From: Bradyrhizobium sp.
GTDB taxonomy: Bacteria; Pseudomonadota; Alphaproteobacteria; Rhizobiales; Xanthobacteraceae
Direction of reading: 5' to 3'
Assembly (NCBI GenBank): GCA_028290165.1
Contig: JAQGKJ010000841.1
Span: forward strand, 1-7,372
DNA length: 7,372 nt
Shown piece by piece: positions 1 to 5,009 of this stretch. The number at the start of each line of letters is the position of its first letter. Positions within the stretch are counted from its first letter, which is position 1. The notes beneath the pieces were generated by a model. The model did no database searches. It was not told the origin of the DNA and saw only the letters and a program-made list of their open reading frames with translations. The translations under genes were made by a program, and so were the position numbers.

Positions 1-7
1 GGTGTTA

Positions 8-42
8 GGCGCGACGATACCCGGCCGCAAAGCCGTCGCGCC
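8..42. repeat. GC-rich 9-bp perfect inverted repeat at left edge
   Basis: GGCGCGACG at 8-16 is the exact reverse complement of CGTCGCGCC at 34-42, with a 17-nt loop. As RNA it would form a stable stem. No T-run follows on either strand, so it is not a canonical intrinsic terminator. A TAG at 6-8 could be the stop codon of a gene ending just outside the window, which would make this a 3'-end hairpin, but the reading frame cannot be confirmed from so few bases. Confidence 0.5.
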
Positions 43-185
43 AGCGCCGAGGTGCGGACAACAAATCGGCCAGATGCTTACTTAAAAAAATCGCTCGCTA
101 ACAAAAAAACACAAGAAAGCGAAACAATCTGGCTTTGTTCCAGTCACCGAAAAGACAGAGCGAATATCAGGGGGGGTACCGTGCG
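43..185. other. Non-coding leader with A-tracts
   Basis: No convincing coding frame was found here on either strand. The part at about 79-125 is strikingly A-rich for this genome and includes two runs of seven A (84-90 and 102-108). It probably holds the promoter of the small membrane protein downstream, but I could not assign a clear -35/-10 pair. The run of G at 170-176 looks like the ribosome binding site for a start at 186. Confidence 0.35.
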
Positions 186-443
186 GTGATATCGGACCGC
201 TCGGGCACCGCGCTGCCGATTTTGCTCGGCGCGGTCATCATCGCCGCGGCGATCTTGCTGTCGACGCTGATTACCACCGTGGGCACGAGGTTCGTCGGGA
301 TGGACAGTCCGAACGATGACAATATGTGGCTGGTCGACCGGCTGACAGGCAACGTCTACAAATGCCAGGCCTCCGAACGCGGCAAGGCCTCCTGCGAGGC
401 CGAACTCGCAACCGGGGGTATCGGAGAGCGGGGCAAGCGCTGA
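186..443 (+). CDS. Small single-span membrane protein, function unknown
   Basis: This is an 85-residue protein that I do not recognise as a named family. A hydrophobic stretch at about residues 9-32 should form one membrane helix. A short hydrophilic tail follows with the pattern VDRLTGNVYKC and a second cysteine ten residues later (C60 and C70). Similar D-x-x-TG-x-V-x-x-C tails occur in small Rhizobiales proteins, which is recollection rather than a search result. The tail would lie on one side of the inner membrane, and the two cysteines could form a disulfide if it is periplasmic. I chose the GTG at 186 because an AGGGGGGG run ends 9 nt before it. An in-frame TTG at 135 would add 17 polar residues but has no obvious ribosome binding site. 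The glycosylase gene begins 54 bp downstream on the same strand, so the two may be co-transcribed. Confidence 0.65.
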   Translation: MISDRSGTALPILLGAVIIAAAILLSTLITTVGTRFVGMDSPNDDNMWLVDRLTGNVYKCQASERGKASCEAELATGGIGERGKR

Positions 444-466
444 GCGCCTGGAATTTTCGGCGCTTG
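434..466 (+). terminator. Possible 3'-end hairpin, not a canonical terminator
   Basis: CAAGCGC at 434-440 pairs with GCGCTTG at 460-466, and the alternative AGCGCC at 443-448 pairs with GGCGCT at 459-464. The two stems are mutually exclusive and both overlap or abut the TGA at 441-443. No T-run follows, so termination would be weak or Rho-assisted. It may simply be a stabilising 3' structure between two co-transcribed genes. Confidence 0.25.
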
Positions 467-497
467 AAACGCGCGAATCCGGCTAGATTGCCGGGCG

Positions 498-1664
498 ATG
501 TCCCGCGTCAATAATCCCCATCCCCTGACCAAGGCCGCGGCCAGGCGTATCTGGCTGCGCGCGCAGCGCCTCGACACCGAAACGCCGTTCGGCGAGGGGC
601 CGGCGGCGACGGCTCAAGCCGTCGAACATCTCGGCTATGTGCAGATCGACACCATCAATGTGATCGAGCGCAGCCACCACCATATTCTATGGAACCGGAT
701 TCCCGAATACCGGCGCGCGGATCTGCGGCAGGCCCAGAGCGTCGACAAGAGCGTGTTCGAATACTGGACCCATGCATTGTCTTACGTTCCGACAAGAGAC
801 CTGCGCTTCTTTATCCCGGCAATGAAACGCCACAAGCGCGAGGGCCACAAATGGCTCTCTTCGGTCAAGCCGGCGGATTTGCGCAAGGTCATGAAGCTGA
901 TCCGGCGCGACGGCGCGCTGACCATTCGCGACATCGACGACGACGTGCTGGTCGACAGGGAGCATCTGTGGGCCAGCCGCAAGCCGTCGAAGCGGGCGCT
1001 GCAGCTCGCCTTCTACACCGGTGTGCTCACGATCAGTGAACGCAACGGCATGCTCAAAACCTATGAGCTGATGGCGCGGCATTTTGGCTGGGACAAGCCG
1101 CCGAAGGGCGCCTCGGCGAGCGAAGCCACCGCCTATCTGCTCGACCGCGCCCTGCGCGCGCAGGGCGTCGTCAGCCTCGATTCGATCTGCCATCTCGACG
1201 CGCCGAGCAAGCCCGCGATCCGGCGCCTGATCGAGGCCAGAGTCCGCCGCAACGAACTCAAGCCGGTCGCGCTCGAAAGCGCGGGCAGACTGGAGCACTG
1301 GGCGGAACCTGCGACGCTGGAGAGCGCGGGCGAGGCGGATTTGGAACTGGTGCATATCATCTCCCCGTTCGACCCGCTGATCATCCAGCGCAAGCGCACG
1401 CATCTTTTCTTCGACTACGAGCATCGCTTCGAGGCCTATGTGCCGAAGGAGAAGCGGGTGTTGGGATATTTCGCGCTGCCGGTTCTGGTCGGAGACGACA
1501 TCGTCGCCGCGCTCGATCTCAAGACCGATCGCAAAAGCAAAAAGTTGCTGGTGCAGAAATGGAGCTGGGTAGGTGATGGCAAGCGAACGAACGGGCGCAA
1601 GGACCTAAAACGGCGTATCGAGGAAGAGCTGCACCGTTTTGAGCGGTTTCAGCTCGCGGACTGA
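498..1664 (+). CDS. YcaQ/AlkX-like winged-helix DNA glycosylase
   Basis: This 388-residue protein belongs to the HTH_42 (former DUF1006) family. Characterised members, E. coli YcaQ and Streptomyces AlkZ, are DNA glycosylases that excise bulky alkylated purines and unhook interstrand crosslinks. The N-terminal part has the family pattern GYVQIDTINVIERSHHHILW (residues 46-65). Within it, Q49-I50-D51 matches the catalytic Q-hydrophobic-D/Q motif, in the QxD form of the YcaQ branch. The block FEYWTHALSYVP (87-98) follows the E. coli YcaQ layout. The C-terminal beta region carries SPFDPLIIQRKR (289-300) and GYFALPVL (323-330), with D340 and K342 in the usual D-x-K position. Length is close to the family norm of about 400. 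The ATG at 498 has only a weak upstream GGGCG, so translation may be modest or coupled to the upstream gene. The product is cytoplasmic. Family assignment is strong, and the exact lesion specificity cannot be read from the sequence. Confidence 0.9.
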   Translation: MSRVNNPHPLTKAAARRIWLRAQRLDTETPFGEGPAATAQAVEHLGYVQIDTINVIERSHHHILWNRIPEYRRADLRQAQSVDKSVFEYWTHALSYVPTRDLRFFIPAMKRHKREGHKWLSSVKPADLRKVMKLIRRDGALTIRDIDDDVLVDREHLWASRKPSKRALQLAFYTGVLTISERNGMLKTYELMARHFGWDKPPKGASASEATAYLLDRALRAQGVVSLDSICHLDAPSKPAIRRLIEARVRRNELKPVALESAGRLEHWAEPATLESAGEADLELVHIISPFDPLIIQRKRTHLFFDYEHRFEAYVPKEKRVLGYFALPVLVGDDIVAALDLKTDRKSKKLLVQKWSWVGDGKRTNGRKDLKRRIEEELHRFERFQLAD

Positions 1665-1673
1665 GACCTTCGC

Positions 1674-1697
1674 GCGCGGAACCGGTAGCCTCCGCGC
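1674..1697 (+). terminator. Stem-loop after the glycosylase gene, weak terminator candidate
   Basis: GCGCGGA at 1674-1680 pairs with TCCGCGC at 1691-1697 around a 10-nt loop, starting 10 nt after the TGA at 1662-1664. An overlapping alternative stem is AACCGG at 1680-1685 with CCGGTT at 1697-1702. The downstream tract GGTTAACTTCC is T-poor, so this is at best a weak intrinsic terminator. Confidence 0.35.
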
Positions 1698-1730
1698 CGG
1701 TTAACTTCCGATAGCCAATCGGGAGGCGTT

Positions 1731-2132
1731 ATGGACAACGACAAATCGATCCTGGAGAAAATCACCGACAAGGTAAAAAATATCGCCAACATCGCCGCGG
1801 ACGCGGCCAATGAGGCCTTGAAGCCCGAAGCGCCGCCGCCGAAAGCGGATGAATACTCGGCTGCCAATATTCCGCTTGCCGCCGTTGGTCTGGTATCCGA
1901 TCCCGTGATGGTCCCGACGGTGGCCATTGCTCCTGCTCGCAAGAGCAAACGCGCCGCTCCGAAACGCGCGGCAAAGAAGGCCAGCAAGAAGACTGCAACG
2001 GCGGCAAAAAAATCAGCCATGAAGGCAGCGAACCCATCGGCCGCGAGGCGATCAAGGAAAGCCGCCAAAGCCCACGCGAAGAAAACCAACAGGAAAACGG
2101 CGAAGAGGGTAGCGAAGAAGGCGCGAAAATGA
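1731..2132 (+). CDS. Histone H1-like Lys/Ala-rich protein
   Basis: This 133-residue protein has two parts. Residues 1-31 form a probable amphipathic helix (SILEKITDKVKNIANIAADA), followed by a proline-rich acidic linker and a mildly hydrophobic segment to about residue 68. Residues 69-133 consist almost entirely of K, R, A, S, T and N, with repeated AAKK and KKA steps and no acidic or aromatic residue. That composition resembles the C-terminal tail of eukaryotic histone H1 and the bacterial H1-like proteins (AlgP/AlgR3, Hc1, BpH1), which bind DNA without sequence specificity. A cytoplasmic, nucleoid-associated role is therefore inferred. GGGAGG at 1721-1726 lies 4 nt before the ATG and fixes the start. 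The lysine tail uses both AAA and AAG, so local base composition is lower in GC than the neighbours. It converges on the lysR gene, with only 13 bp between the two stop codons. Function is not certain from composition alone. Confidence 0.75.
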   Translation: MDNDKSILEKITDKVKNIANIAADAANEALKPEAPPPKADEYSAANIPLAAVGLVSDPVMVPTVAIAPARKSKRAAPKRAAKKASKKTATAAKKSAMKAANPSAARRSRKAAKAHAKKTNRKTAKRVAKKARK

Positions 2133-2145
2133 ACGCGTGCCTAGG

Positions 2146-3054
2146 TCATCCCCGATCGTGTTTCGATACCCGAAACTTCAATTCATCCACCTTGGTCAAA
2201 AGAAATTTCAATAGCGGAGATGTGTTCGCCTCGTTGTAGCCGAGGACAAGGTCGACCATCGGGGGCGCCCCCTGGATCGGCCGGCTGACGACCGCTTTCG
2301 GCAGCAGATTCTGAGCATAGAGCGGAGCCAAGCAGACGCCGCCGGTGGACGCCACCAGCGAAATCGCCATCGCCAGATTCTCGGCCTGATGCTCGGCCTT
2401 CAGGGCAACGCCGGTGCGCGTGACGTAATCGTCGATCACGGTGCGCAGGGTCGGCGCCCGAATGGGGGAGACGCCGATAAAGATCTCTCCCGCGAGGTCC
2501 TGCGGGCGAATTGAATTGCGCGCGGCCAAGGCATGATCGCGCGGCATCAGGACGATCAGTGGATCTTTTCGCAACGGCCGGAATTTTAGACCGGGCGCCT
2601 GCTTCTCCGGGCGCAAAAAGGCCAAGTCGATCTTCCCGCGAATGAGTCCTGCGGCGAGATCGGGCGAATCCTGGCTGTGGATGGTGACTTCGGTAGAGGG
2701 CAGTTCGGCGCGCAATATTCCCATCACCGCCGGAAGCCAATCCATCTCGTAACCGGTCAAAAAGCCGATCGCGAGTGATGTTCTCGCGGGTTGCGCCGCG
2801 CGCCGCGCCGCCTCGCCGGCGGCCTCGACCTGGAGCAGGGCTACCCGCGCATGATCGAGAAAGACTCTCCCCGATGCGGTCAGTTCGATTCCGCGAGGAC
2901 CGCGGATCAATAACTGAACTCCGAGCTCCAGTTCGAGATCGTGAATCTGCCGGCTCAGCGACGGCTGCGCGGTATGCAGCCGCTTTTGCGCCGCCACCGT
3001 GAGGCTGCCCTCCTCGGCCACGGCGACAAAGTATCGAAGGTGCCGAAGCTCCAT
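2146..3054 (-). CDS. LysR-family transcriptional regulator (HcaR/CatR-like)
   Basis: This is a 302-residue regulator of normal LysR length. The N-terminal winged helix-turn-helix begins MELRHLRYFVAVAEEGSLTV and continues with the recognition-helix pattern HTAQPSLSRQIHDLE, which resembles HcaR, BenM and CatM, regulators of aromatic catabolism. A linker helix spans about residues 60-90. The effector-binding domain follows, with SLAIGFLTGYE at its start and IDLAFLRPE near residue 145. The effector cannot be read from the sequence. I chose the ATG at 3054 over the in-frame ATG three codons upstream (3063) because the AGGG motif lies 9 nt before 3054 but abuts the upstream ATG. The gene is divergent from the SDR gene, with about 180 bp between the two starts. 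Divergent pairs of this kind usually mean that LysR controls the neighbour and itself, which is an inference here. Confidence 0.92.
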   Translation of the reverse strand: MELRHLRYFVAVAEEGSLTVAAQKRLHTAQPSLSRQIHDLELELGVQLLIRGPRGIELTASGRVFLDHARVALLQVEAAGEAARRAAQPARTSLAIGFLTGYEMDWLPAVMGILRAELPSTEVTIHSQDSPDLAAGLIRGKIDLAFLRPEKQAPGLKFRPLRKDPLIVLMPRDHALAARNSIRPQDLAGEIFIGVSPIRAPTLRTVIDDYVTRTGVALKAEHQAENLAMAISLVASTGGVCLAPLYAQNLLPKAVVSRPIQGAPPMVDLVLGYNEANTSPLLKFLLTKVDELKFRVSKHDRG

Positions 3055-3069
3055 GGCGGCCATCCCTAA

Positions 3070-3099
3070 AAAGTATGGCTTTGACCCTACAAAGTCTTT
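3070..3099. promoter_or_regulatory. Candidate LysR operator (overlapping dyads)
   Basis: CTTTG at 3079-3083 and CAAAG at 3090-3094 form an interrupted palindrome with a 6-bp spacer, and this contains the T-N11-A spacing typical of LysR boxes (T3080 to A3092). A second dyad, AAAG at 3070-3073 with CTTT at 3079-3082, overlaps it, and another CTTT lies at 3096-3099. The cluster sits 16-45 bp upstream of the lysR start, where it could mediate autorepression and activation of the divergent SDR gene. The arms are short, so chance cannot be excluded. Confidence 0.35.
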
Positions 3100-3192
3100 C
3101 TCCCGCGCGCCAGAACGATCTACATCCCCAGCAATGGCAGCTGAAATACGGCAATTGGAGCCGCGGAGCCGCCGAGAATTGGAAACGACTGG

Positions 3193-3221
3193 AAAGGCCC
3201 TACAGGCATTGCCAGGCCTTT
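3193..3221 (+). promoter_or_regulatory. Inverted repeat just upstream of the SDR ribosome binding site
   Basis: AAAGGCC at 3193-3199 is the perfect reverse complement of GGCCTTT at 3215-3221. The loop contains a nested GGC/GCC pair at 3206-3208 and 3212-3214. The 3' arm ends one base before the GAAGGAGA ribosome binding site at 3223-3230. It could be a leader hairpin that influences translation of the SDR gene, or a DNA operator. The T-run is only four bases, so an intrinsic terminator or attenuator is unlikely. Confidence 0.35.
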
Positions 3222-3236
3222 TGAAGGAGAAGCCAG

Positions 3237-3983
3237 ATGAGCAATCCCGTTGTCCTGATCACAGGCGCTCTCACCGGCATCGGCCGCGCCACCGCGCTCG
3301 CCTTCGCGCGCGACGGCGCAAGTGTCGTCGTTTCCGGCCGCCGCGACGAGACCGGCCAGGCGCTGGTTGGCGAACTTCGCGCGCTTGGTGCCGAAGCGGA
3401 ATTCGTCAAAGCCGACGTTCGCCACGAGAGCGACGTGCAGAATCTGGTCGACAGGACGGTGGCGCGTTTCGGCCGCCTGGACGTCGCCGTCAATAATGCC
3501 GGGACCGAAGGCAAGCCCGGCCCGGTCAGCGAACAAACCGCGGAGAGCTACGCGGCGACGTTCGACACCAACGTGCTCGGCGTGCTGCTCAGCATGAAGC
3601 ATGAGCTGCGCGTGATGCAGGCGCAGGGCGCGGGCAGCATTGTCAACCTGTCGTCGACCTTTGGCCAGCGCGGCGCGCCCGGCGCGTCGGTCTACGCTGC
3701 GAGCAAGCACGCGGTTGAAGGTTTGACAAAATCGGCAGCGCTTGAAGCCGCCGCGTTCGGCGTCCGCGTCAACGCGGTCGCACCCGGGCCGATCGAGACC
3801 GCGATGCTCGATCGCTTCGCCGGCAGCGCCGAGCGGAAGGCCGGCCTTGTCGCCGGCTCGCCGCTGAAACGCGTAGGCAAGCCGGAAGAGATCGCCGACG
3901 CCATCCTGTTCGCCAGCTCGGCCAAGGCGTCGTTCATCACCGGCCAGATCATCAATGTCAACGGCGGCAAGACAGCCGCGTAA
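3237..3983 (+). CDS. Classical SDR-family oxidoreductase
   Basis: This 248-residue classical short-chain dehydrogenase/reductase has every hallmark intact. The Rossmann glycine motif TGALTGIG is at 9-16. R35-R36 after beta-2 suggest a preference for NADP(H), and D60-V61 should contact the adenine ring. NNAG is at 86-89. The catalytic tetrad is N112, S140, Y153 and K157, and the PGP motif is at 183-185. The C-terminal FITGQIINVNGG is the usual SDR ending. The enzyme is soluble, cytoplasmic and probably tetrameric, and it interconverts a hydroxyl and a carbonyl. Automatic annotation often labels such proteins glucose 1-dehydrogenase or 3-oxoacyl-ACP reductase, but nothing here fixes the substrate. 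AGGAG at 3225-3229 lies 7 nt before the ATG. The gene is divergent from lysR and upstream of the glutathione S-transferase on the same strand. Confidence 0.95.
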   Translation: MSNPVVLITGALTGIGRATALAFARDGASVVVSGRRDETGQALVGELRALGAEAEFVKADVRHESDVQNLVDRTVARFGRLDVAVNNAGTEGKPGPVSEQTAESYAATFDTNVLGVLLSMKHELRVMQAQGAGSIVNLSSTFGQRGAPGASVYAASKHAVEGLTKSAALEAAAFGVRVNAVAPGPIETAMLDRFAGSAERKAGLVAGSPLKRVGKPEEIADAILFASSAKASFITGQIINVNGGKTAA

Positions 3984-4013
3984 GCAATCTCCCATCCCAA
4001 ATGGAGAATCACC

Positions 4014-4088
4014 ATGACTGATCTCATCAGCAGAACCGCACTTGCGCAGCGAGGTGGATCACGGGTGATTCCATTCAGGCCGGTGGCG
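4014..4088 (+). pseudogene. Possible 5' remnant of a second SDR gene
   Basis: An ATG at 4014 has a good ribosome binding site (GGAGAA at 4003-4008). Its first 17 codons read MTDLISRTALAQRGGSR, which looks like the start of a typical SDR (pattern M-T-x-L-x-x-K-T-A-L-V-T-GGSRGIG) with the cofactor motif damaged. After this the frame loses any resemblance and shows no third-position G/C preference. It stays open to 4355 only by running into the glutathione S-transferase gene in another frame. I infer that an SDR gene once followed the intact one and was deleted, leaving its translation start. The match is short, so a small leader peptide or chance is possible. The 3' limit given is approximate. 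Confidence 0.3.
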
Positions 4089-4179
4089 GCTCAAAAATCC
4101 GATGGAGGGAATTCCGGCGGCCGATCGACGTTGGCCGCAAATCGCCACGCACCCATTTCCGTTTTGTCTGGAGGTCAAG
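4089..4179. other. Spacer with glutathione S-transferase ribosome binding site
   Basis: No recognisable coding sequence was found. The GST frame is open back to an ATG at 4102, but the 26 residues this would add resemble no GST N-terminus. GGAGG at 4170-4174 lies 5 nt before the ATG at 4180 and decides the GST start. Confidence 0.5.
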
Positions 4180-4812
4180 ATGAGACTTTATCAATCGAAC
4201 GCGTCGCCCAATTCCCGCCGGGTCAGGATCTTTCTGGCGGAAAAAGGCCTTTCGATGCCGATCGTGCCGGTCGATCTCGGAGCCAAAGAGCAGTTCTCCG
4301 AGGCCTATGCCGCGCTCAACCCGCGCCGCGTCGTTCCGACCCTGGTGCTGGATGACGGCACCGCGATCGGCGAAGTGCCGGTCATCTTGCGCTATCTCGA
4401 GGAAGTCCATCCCGACCCGCCACTGTTCGGAGCGACGCCCAAGAGCAGGGCGCTGGTTGCGATGTGGGAACGGCGCGTCGAACTGGAAGGATTTGCTTCC
4501 GCGATGGAAGCGGTGCGCAACGCCGCTCCCGCTCTCAAGAACCGCGCCATCGCCGGACCGCACGATTACGAACAGATTCCGGCGCTGGTCGAGCGAAGCA
4601 GACAGCGCGTCAGGAATTTCTACGCCGACTTCAATGCCCGGCTCGCCGACGTTGCGTGTGTGGCGGGCGATGAATTCTCGGTCGCCGACATTACCGCCGT
4701 TGTCACCGTCGACTTTGCGGCCAAAGCGGCCGGTCTTCCGATCGCCGAGCAACATACGGCCCTGAAGCGCTGGTATGATTTCGTCTCGGCGCGCCCGAGC
4801 ATGGGGGCGTAG
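4180..4812 (+). CDS. Glutathione S-transferase family protein
   Basis: This 210-residue protein has the full cytosolic GST layout. The N-terminal thioredoxin fold (about 1-75) starts MRLYQSNASPNSRRVRIFLA, with S9 and S12 as candidate thiol-activating residues. The cis-proline motif is V52-P53, followed by the glutathione-binding turn at E65. The C-terminal helical domain (about 87-210) contains FSVADI (166-171), matching the conserved N-capping motif around an invariant Asp (D170). The usual E-S dipeptide that holds the glutathione gamma-glutamyl group reads E65-V66 here. A similar change occurs in some proteobacterial GSTs, as I recall. The expected role is conjugation or glutathione-dependent reduction of electrophiles in the cytoplasm. 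The start at 4180 is set by GGAGG at 4170-4174 and by the family-typical N-terminus. It lies downstream of the SDR on the same strand, separated by 196 bp that contain the likely SDR remnant, so co-transcription is possible. Confidence 0.92.
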   Translation: MRLYQSNASPNSRRVRIFLAEKGLSMPIVPVDLGAKEQFSEAYAALNPRRVVPTLVLDDGTAIGEVPVILRYLEEVHPDPPLFGATPKSRALVAMWERRVELEGFASAMEAVRNAAPALKNRAIAGPHDYEQIPALVERSRQRVRNFYADFNARLADVACVAGDEFSVADITAVVTVDFAAKAAGLPIAEQHTALKRWYDFVSARPSMGA

Positions 4813-4939
4813 GAGAAGACCAGGAGGTGCCCGCGGGCGACGCCTTAATTGCGGAAACGACGGGCAGCGCTGAATTTGACCTCGAGAGACAAGAAATTCG
4901 TGTCTGATTAACCAGGACGCCCATCACGAAATCATGATC
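4813..4939. other. Intergenic region upstream of the RND operon control site
   Basis: I see no gene in it. It contains a 10-bp perfect palindrome, GCCCGCGGGC at 4829-4838, soon after the GST stop. GGCGT at 4806-4810 could pair with ACGCC at 4840-4844 around it, followed by TTAATT, so this may be a weak 3'-end structure for the GST transcript. GAATTT at 4872-4877 and AAATTC at 4894-4899 form a loose 6-bp inverted repeat of doubtful meaning. Confidence 0.3.
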
Positions 4940-4965
4940 ACTGACGAATGTTGACAATCGTCAGT
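4940..4965. promoter_or_regulatory. Operator-like perfect inverted repeat upstream of the RND efflux operon
   Basis: ACTGACGA at 4940-4947 and TCGTCAGT at 4958-4965 are exact reverse complements separated by 10 bp. The spacer contains TTGACA at 4951-4956, the consensus -35 hexamer, so a protein bound here would cover the promoter. No good -10 was found at the expected 16-18 bp distance, and GATAAT at 4967-4972 is too close to pair with it. A second dyad, TGTTGA at 4949-4954 with TCAACA at 4972-4977, overlaps. Size and placement fit a TetR-type repressor site, the usual control of RND pumps. No regulator gene lies next to it in this window. Confidence 0.6.
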
Positions 4966-4977
4966 AGATAATCAACA

Positions 4978-5004
4978 CTCCCTCTCAGACCTTAACCGAG
5001 GGAG
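4978..5004 (+). promoter_or_regulatory. Hairpin pairing with the ribosome binding site of the RND adaptor
   Basis: CTCCCTC at 4978-4984 is perfectly complementary to GAGGGAG at 4998-5004, with a 13-nt loop. The 3' arm is the Shine-Dalgarno sequence itself, 5 nt before the ATG at 5010. If the transcript begins at or upstream of 4978, this hairpin would hide the ribosome binding site and dampen translation of the pump. If transcription starts inside the 5' arm, the structure is only partial or absent. Confidence 0.5.
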
Positions 5005-5009
5005 CTGTC

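Noticed and set aside
687..1424. A 245-codon minus-strand open frame opposite the glycosylase
   Set aside because: It is an antisense shadow with Arg/Asp-rich composition. The plus-strand glycosylase is well supported.
3055..3063. A LysR start three codons upstream, at 3063
   Set aside because: The only ribosome-binding-like motif (AGGG) would abut that ATG, while it is correctly spaced for the ATG at 3054, where the conserved N-terminus begins.
2183..3154. A 323-codon minus-strand open frame overlapping lysR in another frame
   Set aside because: The LysR frame has a full HTH and effector domain, while this one is an Arg/Gly/Ser-rich shadow.
3120..3995. A 291-codon minus-strand open frame opposite the SDR gene
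   Set aside because: The SDR on the plus strand has all catalytic motifs, and the antisense product has no recognisable domain.
4102..4179. A 26-residue N-terminal extension of the GST
   Set aside because: It resembles no GST N-terminus, whereas the ATG at 4180 has a GGAGG site and starts the thioredoxin fold directly.
4014..4355. A complete 113-codon gene starting at 4014
   Set aside because: The start and ribosome binding site look real, but most of the frame overlaps the GST gene out of frame and has no coding-like codon bias. I treat only the first part as a possible SDR remnant.
4872..4899. GAATTT/AAATTC inverted repeat with a CTCGAG inside, as another operator
   Set aside because: It has short AT-rich arms with a 16-bp spacer, the inner palindrome is off-centre, and it lies far from the likely promoter.
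4703..4957. An 84-codon minus-strand frame in the gap before the RND operon, considered as a missing regulator
   Set aside because: It has no helix-turn-helix pattern, and half of it is antisense to the GST gene.
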